A stretch of 64,000 bases of DNA from Candidula unifasciata (taxonomy: Eukaryota > Mollusca > Gastropoda > Stylommatophora > Geomitridae), in contig CAJHNH020004913.1 of NCBI GenBank assembly GCA_905116865.2, positions 22,501-86,500 on the forward strand. The letters run 5' to 3'. The translations under genes and the position numbers were made by a program. The notes below the pieces were generated by a model. The model worked only from the letters and a program-made list of their open reading frames with translations. It was not told the origin of the DNA and made no database searches. Positions 44,771 through 55,029 of the stretch are shown piece after piece; position 1 is the first letter of the stretch; each line of letters begins with the position of its first letter.

Positions 44771-45149
44771 CTCACTTCCGTATATCATCGTCGTTTGCAT
44801 GAGGCAAAATACACTAGAGCAGAAGGAGCCAATCTTACAAGTTAAAAAGACCTAGTAGATATAGTTGACTGTGACTAAAAGAAAAGCATGAATAGTAGAT
44901 TTTTGTCTGAACTAACTATACGTATGATTGGTTTTTTGGTCGCGAAAGAGTTAAGAATCCGTTGTCTATAAATATCTTCATCAACACCGGACAGTATTGG
45001 GTCTGTCTCCTTTGATCGCATCAACACTGTAAAAGGCCTTTTCAGGGCTACTTGGTGGCGAGCAATGATAAGCATTTCATAGAGCGCAATGACCCTAAGT
45101 CACAATTCTAACTTATAGCTCCCCCTTCGGAATGCTGGTTGAACTTTAC
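44771..45149. other. Unassigned sequence
   Basis: A 66-codon frame on the minus strand (44875-45075) with ALKRPFTVLMRSKETDP has no recognised family. No other feature. Confidence 0.4.
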
Positions 45150-45431
45150 GATTTTTTGGCTCTCCTTTCAACTCAGGCCGTTAGCTGGAAAGCCGCCGAT
45201 CGCTTAGTGGGAGTTCTCTCCCTTGGCTGCATTGCAAACACGGAGCGGAAAAGTCACGAATAAAAAAAGACAGTGAGGTCGACAACAGAGCTGCCAATGC
45301 TTCGGTGTGTCCCCCAGATCTGTGTGTTTTTTAACGCTTCGGGGAGATCTGGGGTGTTTTTAAAGTAAATATATCCTTATATATATAAACGTGGTATTAG
45401 TTGCCACGGATGTGACTGCTGGAGATCTGTA

Positions 45432-45482
45432 TGGGTTAGAGTTAGGGCTAGGGTTAGGGGTAGGGTTAGGGTTAGGGTTAGA
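45432..45482 (+). repeat. Telomere-like (TTAGGG)n tract
   Basis: About eight units, including exact TTAGGG and variants CTAGGG, TTAGAG and TTAGGGG. The G-rich strand runs toward the centre of the enclosing TIR element. Confidence 0.9.
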
Positions 45483-45705
45483 TGTGACAATTTTGACGCA
45501 GGAGTTCCGAATAATCGCGCACAGTCACATACACACCCAAACAATCGACGGACTGTGGATGCTACTCAAACGGACAATTAGCCACCGATTGGGCACCAGC
45601 TGCGCGCTATTTCCGTCATATTTAGGAGAATTCCAGTGGCGCCACTCCCACAAGCATCAGATTGTCGGCCAATATATGGAACTCCTACGTCAAAATTGTC
45701 ACATC

Positions 45706-45893
45706 TAACCCTACCCCTAACCCTAATCCTAATCCTAACCCTAACCCTAATCCTAACCCTATCCCTAACCCTAATCCTAACCCTATCCCTATCTCTATCC
45801 CTATCCCCAACCCTAACCCTAACCCACACCCTAACCCTAACCCTAACCCAACCCCTAAAGCCGCTAGCCCTATCCCTAACCCTAACCCAAACC
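45706..45893 (-). repeat. Telomere-like (CCCTAA)n tract
   Basis: About 30 units, many exact CCCTAA, mixed with CCCTAT, TCCTAA, CCCCAA and CCCACA variants. The orientation is opposite to the tract at 45432, so both G-rich strands point toward each other across a 223-bp core. Confidence 0.93.
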
Positions 45894-46081
45894 CTACACC
45901 CTACGCAACCGTATGATGACTACGTAACCGTACAAGCAACCGTATGATGATAGGTAAGTATGTCATTTGATTCGTGACTTTTCCGCTCCGTGTTTGCAAT
46001 GCAGCCAAGGGAGAGAACTCCCACTAAGCGATCGGCGGCTTTCCAGCTAACGGCCTGAGTTGAAAGGAGAGCCGATTTTTT

Positions 46082-46610
46082 TTAAAAAAATACGGATGGA
46101 TGGACGGAAATATCTTAAACATGCCTCGGCAATAAAGATAAACTCATATCTTTACACTGATCTATGCCTCCTGAAACATGCAGCCATCACCACACATTAT
46201 CTACCTGTATATAACACAAGCAGTGCGAATATTTCGTAATTAGCTACCCAGGTATCGGCTTCGTGAAGCTCGCCCGCAGGCCGGTATTGCTTACATCACC
46301 AGTTGCCCCTGTCTGGCCTGACAATGATGGGATACGGTAGTTCATGTAACAATATGCTCCTTGTCAGGAGCGCGACCAAAAAGGATGTCATGTTTGGGAG
46401 GACGGGGGGGGGGGGGGGGGCAGGGTTCAATCCCCTTTTTGATTTTCATGGCGGTGGGGAAGATGGAGGCTTGGTACCTAAAGCTTATTAAGTGCACAAT
46501 AATAATAATTTATGTTATTATTATCATTGTCATCATCAGCATCATAATCATCAATTTTTAAAAAAGTAAATAAATATAATAGCTTATTTATTCAAATGTT
46601 TAAAAAAAGT
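46082..46610. other. Unassigned sequence with a G-run
   Basis: A run of about 16 G lies at about 46405-46420 and ATTATTATCATTGTCATCAT low-complexity sequence at about 46510-46555. No gene. Confidence 0.4.
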
Positions 46611-46613
46611 ACG

Positions 46614-46790
46614 TTCCGTCTCCTTAACAAGACGTTGCGGAACCAACCCCATCATTTGTTTGTTGCTTAGTTTTTACAAGGCAATTTTCCTTTTGGTAGT
46701 TTGCTGTTGTCCAGAGCGGCCAACTCTTGATACAATTGTAGAAATGAAAGCAACGCGGTCTGCTGTCAAACCCCTGCAGCTGGTATGAAA
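46614..46790 (-). mobile_element. Family B SINE, degenerate, head lost
   Basis: Reversed blocks GACGTTGCGGAACCAACCCC, GTAGTTTGCTGTTGTCCAGA, GCGGCCAACTCTTGATAC and CCCCTGCAGCTGG are present. The RNA polymerase III boxes are not readable. Confidence 0.7.
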
Positions 46791-46984
46791 CTGGATGCCT
46801 CCTAAATACGAACGAAGAGTTTAGGCAATATCTACGGTACATACGCCTACTGGTGTAAAAAGGAGAGGGGGAGGGGTGTTGCTTGAAAGCAACCTTGGTA
46901 ATTATGCAATTATTATAATTTTATAATCGTCTCGTTCACAAACAGTAAACTTAAGCGGTAATTTTTGGTTGTTTGGCTACTTTT

Positions 46985-47215
46985 GGACGTTGGTCTTGTT
47001 CCAGAAACTGAGTTTTGCATGATCATCCTGTTTATAGATGTAGCTTATTTGTATGAAGACAGTGGCTCCTCGCCTCTCAGGCAGATGCACTTGGAATTGA
47101 AGGGAAACCTCCCTAAATAGTCACCTTCTACGGTAGTTTTGTTGGGGGACATTAGGAGAGTTCCCGACCCCACCCCCTCCAAAATAGGTACCGGGAACCC
47201 ACATTGGTGATAGCA
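46985..47215 (-). mobile_element. Family D repeat, inverted copy
   Basis: Reversed landmarks CTTGTTCCAGAAACTGAG, CGCCTCTCAGGCAGATGCAC, CCTAAATAGTCACC and CCGGGAACCCACATTGG are present. No GAA tail is seen on the 3' side. Confidence 0.65.
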
Positions 47216-47269
47216 AGTATTGTTATAAGGGGTGATTGCATACAGTACTATATGGTTTATGGTTCAAGG

Positions 47270-47665
47270 TTTAAGGTTTCAACAACGGATCAACATCATG
47301 GCACACGGATAGAACCCATAAGTGCTCCGTTCTTTCTTCTAACTCATGTTTGAGCCCGAAGAAGCTCAGGACAGTACACAGACTCTGTTGCACCGGCGAG
47401 AATCCTTAAATACTTTGGGTTGAATGTGAACTCCAAATTTTGCCCGGGCAGCGCCGTTAGGCTACTCTTTTCGATTTCCAACTGCTAAGGATTTTTTTAA
47501 GTGCGCAACAATGCACACGGGCGTCCGATCTCACTACCCAGAGACCAGAGTGAATTACTAGAAGTCTAAGTCCACGTGAAAAAATCACACCCCTTACAGG
47601 GAATTGAACCCGGCACTTTGAGCACTTGAGGCAGACACCATGCCTCGAGACCACGCAGCTCCCTA
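47270..47665 (-). mobile_element. Family C SINE, near full length
   Basis: On the minus strand: GAGCTGCGTGGTCTCGAGGC, ATGGTGTCTGCCTCAAGTGC and a box B-like GGGTTCAATTCCC, then CACGTGGACTTAGACTTCTA, GATCGGACGCCCGTGTGCAT and TCGAAAAGAGTAGCCTAACG, ending near ATGATGTTGATCCGTTGTTG. It lies 16 bp from a family A SINE on the other strand. Confidence 0.82.
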
Positions 47666-47681
47666 AACAGTATCATATTTG

Positions 47682-47952
47682 AGGAGCCACTGTGGTGTAG
47701 GGGTTAGACACTTGACTGCGGTTCGGTGGTAGTGGGTTCGGGTCCTGACGGAGCCGGACATTTTTCAAAAATGACCTGGGCTCCCAGGTCGACCCAGCCT
47801 TGACTGGGTACCAGGTACAATCCTGAGAAGTAAAGGTGGCCGGCGAGATGGTGACCACATCACCCACTATGTGCTGACTGGTCTATCAAATATAGGTCTA
47901 GTTCTGTATGTCCAATACGCGTGAAGGCGTGGACAAGGATCCTTTACTTTGT
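47682..47952 (+). mobile_element. Family A SINE, near full length
   Basis: The head GAGCCACTGTGGTGTAGGGG then TTAGACACTTGACTGCGG, box B-like GTGGGTTCGGGTCC, GACGGAGCCGGACATTTTTC, GGCTCCCAGGTCGACCCAGC, GGTGGCCGGCGAGATGGTGA and CGTGAAGGCGTGGACAAGG, ending CCTTTACTTTG. A family B SINE abuts its 3' end on the opposite strand. Confidence 0.88.
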
Positions 47953-48187
47953 AGGTTAGTTACGTATCCTTTACAGGACGTTGCAGAACCAACCCCAACA
48001 ACCCCTGGCTGTTGTGTGGTTTTTCTAGGCATATTTACGTCCAGTAGTTTGCCATTGCTTTCTGGGCGGTCGGCTTTCTTGATACCACTGTCGAAATCAA
48101 CGCAAGGCGCATGGCCCGCAGCTGGAATCGAACCCGGCATCACGGCATTACGAAGCGTTCGCATCGACTTAGCCACAGAGCTAACCT
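47953..48187 (-). mobile_element. Family B SINE, near full length with intact promoter boxes
   Basis: On the minus strand the head reads GTTAGCTCTGTGGCTAAGTC with TGGCTAAGTCG (box A consensus) and GGTTCGATTCC (box B consensus). Next come AGCTGCGGGCCATGCGCC, GCGTTGATTTCGACAGTGG, AAACTACTGGACGTAAATAT and ACCACACAACAGCCAGGG. CCTTTACTTT-like sequence lies on both sides (left at 47941, right at about 48186), a possible target duplication. Confidence 0.85.
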
Positions 48188-48189
48188 TT

Positions 48190-48760
48190 TACTTTACTTA
48201 CTATATTTAAGAAGGGGGGGGGCGGGTGCTGAGCCTCCACTGTTACGACGCCACTGCTCTATGTAAAACTTGAAGTCAAACTGCGTGTCACGATGTTTCT
48301 TCTTCTCCTCAACGCCGCAAAGCGGCTGCCGCAGCAACCGTATGCTCGCCTTACTACCACTTTCTTGATGTTTTAGTAATAACCGCTTCAATTTTGTGTT
48401 CAATAACCCAGTCCAACACGTGTGTGTATACGCGGCATAGATTTTTTATGTTACAGTATTTCTGCCCGAGGCCTGGCGGAAGCAACTGGCGTTTAAAACG
48501 TGTATTTCCGAGAGTCACATTTTGTATTGAGGAAGCAAGCTTGGAGAGTAATTACTTGCGGTGGATTTCAGCTGAATAATGCTCTTGTATATTGGCCACT
48601 TGCTTGGCTTCTCGACCCGACGAGGGCAGTTAATGCACCCCACAATTCATTGAGAGTAATAAATAATGCACTGAGATTGCTGTTACTGTTATCAGCAATA
48701 AGATTTGCGCACACAAACGGAAATAACCACAGTGGGTTTTTTTCAATCATCATCGTTGCT
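48190..48760. other. Unassigned sequence
   Basis: A short G-run at about 48215-48223 and several frames of 60-104 codons without recognisable features. Confidence 0.4.
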
Positions 48761-49615
48761 AGAGTGACGGTCATTGCTGTGACACTGCACAGTGTTGTCC
48801 CTTGTGCAAGCTAACCATTGATCTTCGAAGGATCAACGTTTAGTGGTTTGGGAAGAGAGCTTTCAAAATTGTGAGTCGCGACACTTTAGTGTGTCGGTTG
48901 CCGTGTGAATGTATGTCAGATGTTATTGGTGTCAATCAGTTTGTTTAATTATTGTTTCTTAAAACACCGGTATTGTTCTTGGAAATTTTTAAACTTTTTT
49001 TTTAAAGACTGGTCTATAAATTGTATGTCTATTCGTACATAGCCAGTGCGTTTATGGATGTGGAAAAATATTCAACAAAACGACAGCATTCACTAAATGA
49101 CAGTGTTATTTCATAAGATAGGTTATGTCATGAAACGCTTCAACATTACTATATTTGTAAGGTCTACATCTCTTATTAGGGATTAGCCCAACCTAGATCT
49201 TTCCAAACCGTGTGACGCGAAGTTTTGTTGTGCATTTTTTTGTGTTATTCGGTTTGTTTTATAAAAATTTTTACTAAAAAATTACTACAGTAACATTTTT
49301 CTTGAAAACACTGTAGGTGTTAAATTGAATTAAAATGTTTCTATGAGATAGATTGTGTCGTGAAACATTGTAATATTACAATTGATGTGTGTCCGTATCT
49401 CTTATTTGAGGTGGATTGACATCTTGTTTGCTAGCTGGTTAAATTAGCCTGTCGCGAAATTATGTTTGTAAAAAAAACTCAAAAGCGTGTCACTAGCATG
49501 ACAAGTTTGAAAAGCTCTGTATTAGAGTGACGACCATTGTTTTGACACTGCACAGTGCTGTCCCTTGTGCAGGATCGGCAGTGACCTGTGATGGATCAAC
49601 GCTCAGTGGTTAAGG
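48761..49615. mobile_element. AT-rich segment between about 90-bp direct repeats, hAT-like ends
   Basis: Direct repeats at 48761-48852 and 49524-49615 share AGAGTGACG, TGACACTGCACAGTG, TGTCCCTTGTGCA and GGATCAACG. The enclosed AT-rich part starts near AGAGCTTTCAAAATTGTGAG (48856) and ends GACAAGTTTGAAAAGCTCT (49518), which are imperfect inverted copies resembling hAT termini. Inside, a block of about 95 bp is duplicated (about 49105-49200 and 49335-49430: GATAG.TT.TGTC.TGAAAC...ATCTCTTATT). There is no target duplication and no coding region. Confidence 0.5.
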
Positions 49616-49619
49616 CACA

Positions 49620-50148
49620 GGTCTTGGTGGCCGTGTAGTGGTCCGGCGATATCGGTAGTATTTTTTCCCCTTCTATTGTATTGTTTTGGGTTGTTTCATG
49701 AAAAGTGACTTGTATTCTAGCATATGTTCAATGTTTCTCTTGATTACATAAGGATTTGTATAAATCATAAATGCATGCGATTCTAGAGGTAAATGCGTCC
49801 ATATTTCTGAGTGTTCTTCTGATACCCCTAGTATTATTTCCTGTAAACTGTAACTTTTTTATTAATTAAAAACGACTCCCAATACTCAACGCTCAGAAGA
49901 AAGGCAAGACGGACGTATAATCAGAATGCTACTGGCACCATTGGTATTTAAGCTGTGCGCTGGCTGCTGAAAATGAGGACGGGGCTCTGTGATGTCGCTT
50001 CTTGGATCAAATCAATTCAACTCAAAGCCCGAAAGATCACTTTTTTTTTTTTTAAAGTTTTCTTTCTATAGTAAGTCTGCGCATAGTACAATCATTATTT
50101 AAAATGATAGAAACATTTTGAGCAGTGTACATTTCCTTGAATATATAT
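49620..50148. other. Unassigned AT-rich sequence
   Basis: No supported gene; a T-run lies at about 50041-50053. Confidence 0.4.
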
Positions 50149-50149
50149 T

Positions 50150-50235
50150 GCATATGAATAATATACATATAAGAGAGAAAAGAATAATATACATATAAGA
50201 GAGAAAGGAATAATATACATGTAAGAGAGAAAAGA
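50150..50235. repeat. 27-bp tandem repeat, 3 copies
   Basis: Units of AATAATATACATATAAGAGA plus GAAAAG or GAAAGG repeat three times, the last with CATGTAAG. Confidence 0.88.
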
Positions 50236-50815
50236 AGGTCTCAAGTTTAGAAATGCACAATAGAAGTTGTAGTTTTTCAATATGGCCGCCGTCTGAAGAT
50301 CGGCAAACACTTAAGCGGTAGCCGAACTCATGCCACGCACGACAATGCATTCCTTGCCTAACTTGTAGCTGTGATTACGGTTCTGCAGATAGGCCAGAGT
50401 TGTTGGTAGACGTGGTATGTGCACCGGTTCTTTGTCATTTCGCCACAGGACAGAAACATGGCGTGAGACCAGGGGATCTCGAAAGTGTATTCATCGTTTT
50501 GAATAATCCTGTATACACCTCTCTTACATATATTGTATAGCTAGGACATAATGCTGCTCTATTCCTCCCTGTCCTATATTGCATTGAGCATCAGTATATC
50601 CAAAACTACAACTTTGCTGATTTCAAGAGAGGAGAAGAAACTCGAGTTCATGATGAGACAATATCCATTTTAGCAGTTCAGCTAGTTTAAATACCTTGTA
50701 GTTGTAAAAGCCCAGAATGGAGGTACTAAGTCAGAGCTGCTGCTCGAAATGCAGCAGCTGTGCGACTTCTTTTCTAAACATAAAACGGGAGTTTCTCAAA
50801 GATAAATTACCAAGA
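50236..50815. other. Unassigned sequence
   Basis: A short inverted pair, GAGCTGCTGCTCGAAATGCAGCAGCTGTG, lies near 50732-50763. No gene supported. Confidence 0.4.
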
Positions 50816-51340
50816 TAACAAAAAAATGGCTGTATACCACTCTACCTATGTGCCAATCCTGATATGTGGGTACGAGTCGTGAGCAATGGAAGCCGATCAT
50901 AGAAGCTAGATTCACCCCTCAGAAATGAAGCATCTGAAACAAGGTGGTAAAAGTTACAAAACTGGAGAAAGCTATGATAGTTCTGACCTCTATGCAGAAT
51001 GGACGAGGATCGCTACAATAACAGACATGGGCGGCCAAGAAACAGGCAACCAGATCTCCGGAACAACCCAGGGAAGTCTGGGAGGAAAAACATCCAACAG
51101 CTCCTGACTGACAGAAGACTGAAATAGAACTGAAAACTGCTGATACGGTAATCTGGCAAACCTCTATTCTCTAAGGTAGAAAATGACCGACTAAGTAAGA
51201 ATGTGTCATTTTCTGGTATGACTTGATAAAGAAGGAAAGTACCTGAAGACATAGTTACTAACAAACACAAATAGTACAGACTAGTATGGCTGGCAATGAT
51301 GAATCGCGAACGCTAATACGACTGCATAACCAAAAAGTAA
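50816..51340 (+). mobile_element. Possible LINE 3' remnant
   Basis: The plus strand reads STYVPILICGYES, resembling the yvPtLlYG.E.W block after the RT thumb, followed after stops by HGRPRNRQPDLRNNPGKSGR and NIQQLLTDRRL. The terminal sequence (ATGGCTGGCAATGATGAATC then GCGAACGC) is like the LINE remnant end at about 11745-11770 (CACCAAGCAATGAATCGCAA). Weak but in the right order. Confidence 0.4.
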
Positions 51341-51484
51341 AGTTTGGTGAAGCAAGTCTACGTCGTAAAGATGTAAAGACAGGGCACATTATAAACTAAC
51401 ATTTCATAGGAACAATCAGTAGAGGTACTCTGGAGTGTCTGCTGCATCGAAGAATTTACCCCCAGTCTCCATTTAGTGTTTACA

Positions 51485-52170
51485 TTTCGATTCTTTTAGC
51501 AAGTTAATATTTAGTGTGTACAGGTCGGTACTATTAGCAAGTTAACGTTTACTGTGTACAGGTCGCTACTATTAGCACGTTAATGTTTAGTGTGTACAGG
51601 TCGTTACTATTAGCAAGTTAACGTTTAGTGTGTACAGGTCGTTACTATTAGCAAGTTAACGTTTAGTGTGTACAGGTCGCTACTATTAGCAAGTTAACGT
51701 TTACTGTGTACAGGTCGCTACTATTAGCAAGGTAATGTTTAGTGTGTACAGGTCGTTACTATTAGCAAGTTAACGTTTAGTGTGTACAGGTCGTTACTAT
51801 TAGCAAGTTAATGTTTAGTGTGTACAGGTCGCTACTATTAGCAAGTTAACGTTTAGTGTGTACAGGTCGTTACTTTTAGCAAGGTAATGTTTAGTGTGTA
51901 CAGATCGCTACTATTAGCAAGTTAATGTTTAGTGCGTACAGGTCGTTACTATTAGCAAGTTAATGTTTACTGTGTACAGGTCGCTACTATTAGCAAGGTA
52001 ATGTTCAGTGTGTACAGATCGCTACTATTAGCAAGTTAACGTTTACTGTGTACAGGTCGTTACTATTAGCAAGTTAACGTTTACTGTGTACAGGTCGTTA
52101 CTATTAGCAAGGTAATGTTTAGTGCGTACAGATCGCTACTATTAGCAAGTGATTTTTAGTGTGTACATTT
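51485..52170. repeat. 38-bp minisatellite, about 18 copies
   Basis: The unit is TAACGTTTAGTGTGTACAGG, TCGTTACTATTAGCAAGT (38 bp). Recurrent variants are TTTACTG, AGATCGCTACT and AAGGTAATG, and they alternate in blocks, which hints at higher-order duplication. More diverged units continue to about 52310. Confidence 0.95.
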
Positions 52171-52324
52171 CATTATTGTTGGTACGTCAACATTTAATGT
52201 GTACATTTCATGATTGTCAGCAAGTTAGCATTTACTGTCTACATTTCCTTACTATTAGCAGGCTGACAATTAGTGTATACATTTCAATACTGGCAGCAAG
52301 TCAACAATTAGCCCTTTTCAGTTT

Positions 52325-52715
52325 TAAGAGTCTGTGTGGTCTCGATGAGTGGTGTCCGCTTCGAGTGCTGGAGTTCCTTGTTCAATCCCCGGTAAGGGCT
52401 GGGATTTTTTTCACGTGAATTTTGACTTCTAGTAATTTCCCCTGGTCTCTGGGTAATGAGATCGGACACCCGCGTGCATTGTTGCGCACGTAAACATTTC
52501 CAATGCGGTTGGATTTCGAAAAGAGTAGCCTAACGGTGCTGTCCGGACAAAATTTGAAGTTAAAAATGTGCCCAAAGTATTTCAGGATCCTTGCCGGTGC
52601 TAAACAGCCTGTGCATTGTGCTGAGCTTCTTCGGACTCAGACTTGAGTAAGCAGAAGAACGGTGCACTTATGGGTTACACCCGCGTGCCATGATGTTGAT
52701 CCATTGTTCAAAACC
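52325..52715 (+). mobile_element. Family C SINE, near full length
   Basis: GTGTGGTCTCGATGAGTGGT, GTCCGCTTCGAGTGCTGGAG, a box B-like TTGTTCAATCCCC, TTTTTTCACGTGAATTTTGA, GAGATCGGACACCCGCGTGC, TCGAAAAGAGTAGCCTAACG and ATGATGTTGATCCATTGTTC are present. It sits in the 3' flank of the 38-bp minisatellite, and TTAGTTACTATTAGCAAGTA after the SINE (52733-52753) is a leftover minisatellite unit, so the SINE inserted into the array. Confidence 0.85.
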
Positions 52716-52839
52716 TCGAAATCTCATACCTCAGTTAGTTACTATTAGCAAGTAAACATATAGTAATGTTGTACTCATATGTGAATTTGTGGAGATCCAA
52801 AGAAACTAAAAATAATACTATCATTGAAAATGATAATTC

Positions 52840-53280
52840 TGGTGTCAAATCAGAACTTATGCATGGAGCGGAAATATGGAGAGTAACTAAAACAATTACT
52901 AGTCAGCTACAAACTTAACCGGTCCCTAAGCAAAATAGAGGGAATCACAATATATCAAAGAATCACCATTGTTGAGCTTTGGAAGAGAAATAAACAACAT
53001 TTCGGCGAATCCAGGGCTGAAGAAAAGACGCTGGCGGTGGATTGGACACAAGCTAAGAAAATATGAAAACAATATAAACATGTCTTTGCACTAGAACCCA
53101 CAGGGACATAGAAATAATTGCAGACCAAAGAACACACGAAGAAAGAAGCTAAAGAGTTAAGTTACAAGTAATAGGGAGAACAAAGAGGCGAGCTACAAGC
53201 GATAGCAGGGAGTAGGGCGATTTCGCGTGAGTTGGCTCAAGGCCTATGATCCACTAAGGAAGATGTTTGTTTTAGTATCC
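52840..53280 (+). mobile_element. LINE C-terminal region, degenerate
   Basis: The frames read ELMHGAEIWRVTKTITSQLQ, then ITIVELWKRNKQ and KRRWRWIGHKLRKYENN, then NPQGHRNNCRPKNTRRKK. This is the same block order as the 32.5-33.2-kb LINE on the minus strand. Several frameshifts and stops are present. Confidence 0.85.
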
Positions 53281-53387
53281 AAAAGCCATGAGTTGTTAAC
53301 CCTTTGGCTCGGTGTTATGGATATCGCAACCTTTCGGCCTTGATTCCATTGTAAATACCGTAAATCTGGGAGAAATGTGGCTTTTCT

Positions 53388-53480
53388 GCCTACCCCCGGG
53401 AGTGAACCCGGACCACAAGGAGTTCGTCACCCGCTCACCTCGCAATCCGGTTCAGCCAACTACGCTAAAGAGCCGGGCAT
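53388..53480 (-). mobile_element. tRNA-like SINE head or tRNA pseudogene
   Basis: On the minus strand GCCCGGCTCTTTAGCGTAGT then TGGCTGAACCGG carries TAGCGTAGTTGG, an exact fit to the box A consensus TRGYNNARNNGG. About 45 bp further lies GGGTTCACTCCCGGG, a near-consensus box B. No full cloverleaf could be confirmed. The 3' sequence (GGTAGGCAGAAAAGCCACAT) looks like a SINE body, so a SINE is more likely than a functional tRNA gene. Confidence 0.55.
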
Positions 53481-53644
53481 CCACTAAGGAAGAAGGAGCA
53501 GAAGAAGAAATGTATTCGTTACAGCATTACGTAATCATTTTAGAAATACGTAAGTAGATTTCATGATTACCTGTAATAACTATAACTGCGTGATAATTTT
53601 GTGTACTGACGCTTTACTGTGAAAGCGTAAGCGTTTTAAGCGCA

Positions 53645-53647
<3 letters not shown>

Positions 53648-53727
<80 letters not shown>
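53648..53727. repeat. Compound (CT)n(CA)n microsatellite
   Basis: About 21 CT dinucleotides, then ATA, then about 18 CA dinucleotides. Confidence 0.95.
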
Positions 53728-53728
<1 letters not shown>

Positions 53729-54243
53729 CACTAATACTACATAATTATACTATTGAGTGTTACCTGAATTTCTGACCGCATCTAAAATCTACAAAACAAA
53801 TAAAATCTAATTTAACACACGCTAGGCAACTGCAGGTCTAGCAAAACCCAGAAAACATGATGAAACGTAGGCGGCGCCTATCCAGAAGCATTCAATGCGG
53901 TGGCATTAATCCTCTCTTAATCGGATTATAAACGCCCATACCACTGATGGGGCGGTATGTCGACGGCGCTTGTAAATAAAAACAGTCCAGGTTCTTCAGT
54001 AGACGACAACCCAGGTCCCGTCCTCTCTTGTCCTCTTTCTGTTTTATGTGTGGAATAGCAGATCGGAATACATTAGCACAGAAGTGTTCTATCATGGAGT
54101 AAAATACAGTTTGTGACACAGCCAGCGACCTCGAGTGTTTCCGTGGATATTATTTCGGATTTACTTCGTGGATATTGGAATAGTGCACCGCTTTTCGGGA
54201 TGAGTATGCTATCCTACAGCACAGGGGTATGTATATGTTTTAG
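53728..54243. other. Unassigned sequence
   Basis: No supported feature; short frames only. Confidence 0.4.
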
Positions 54244-54475
<232 letters not shown>

Positions 54476-54584
54476 GCTGGCTGGCCGTCTGCCTATCTAC
54501 CTGCCTGTCAGTCTGTCCATCGTCAAAAAGTGCATCGATCTGTTGATCTGTGTGTCTATGGGTCAGATACTTGGCTCTCGGGTC

Positions 54585-54945
54585 GATAAAACAAAGTCCA
54601 GGAAGTTAAGGCGGCCGGCATGAAGTTGACCACTAGGGCCGTATGGTCTATGCAGACATCATTCTAGTATCAGATACCGGTACTCTTTTATTTTAGTTCA
54701 CCATATCTCGAAGACTCCGTGGGGAGTTCCTGGGAAAATCCAATCTTATACGGGAGTAAGTATTAGTCGAAGTTTATAGCACACCCTAACACCCATATGC
54801 TATTGAACGTTTCCGAAAACTTGCTACAGGAAATCGCTAAGTGCCCGAGATAGTGTGAATTAAAAGAAAAGAACCTATACGCAACAAAAAGTTGACCAAA
54901 TCACCAAGCGTATGAAACTGGTCTATACAGTTATGAATCTAGAAT
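54585..54945 (+). mobile_element. Family H repeat sharing the family A SINE core, copy 1
   Basis: It begins with family A-like core sequence (AAAGTCCAGGAAGTTAAGGC, then GGCCGGCATGAAGTTGACCA), diverges into CAGACATCATTCTAGTATCA, GATACCGGTACTC and GGGGAGTTCCTGGGAAAATC, and returns to family A-like sequence at GTTGACCAAATCACCAAG and ACTGGTCTATAC. The copy at 58.84-59.17 kb has the same structure, so the insertion into the core is part of the family. Confidence 0.65.
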
Positions 54946-55029
54946 CATTTAGCTGATTGGCCAATGGTATAAAATGATTGGGTAATTAATGCAAAGACGC
55001 TTAAACGCATGTGTTACATTTATCTGTTA

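Larger units (their letters stand above)
45158..46073. mobile_element. TIR element (916 bp) enclosing telomere-like repeats
   Basis: The left TIR (45158-45261) and right TIR (45970-46073) are 104 bp each and identical by direct comparison; both outer ends read GGCTCTCCTTTCAACTCAGG inward. GATTTTTT flanks both sides (45150-45157 and 46074-46081), an apparent 8-bp target duplication, although T-rich. Inside lie degenerate TTAGGG units (45432-45482), a 32-bp inner inverted repeat with one mismatch (45477-45508 and 45678-45709), a unique core, degenerate CCCTAA units (45706-45893) and three CAACCGTATGATGA-like units. No transposase is present. The superfamily is open: 8-bp duplications occur in hAT, P and Merlin. 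Confidence 0.88.

Noticed and set aside
45432..45893. A true chromosome end or telomere-telomere assembly join
   Set aside because: The tracts are short, degenerate and bounded by identical TIRs and a flanking octamer repeat, with ordinary sequence on both sides. A mobile element explains this better, though reads should confirm it.
46303..46561. Gly-rich frames near the G-run
   Set aside because: They result from a G homopolymer, not from a coding repeat.
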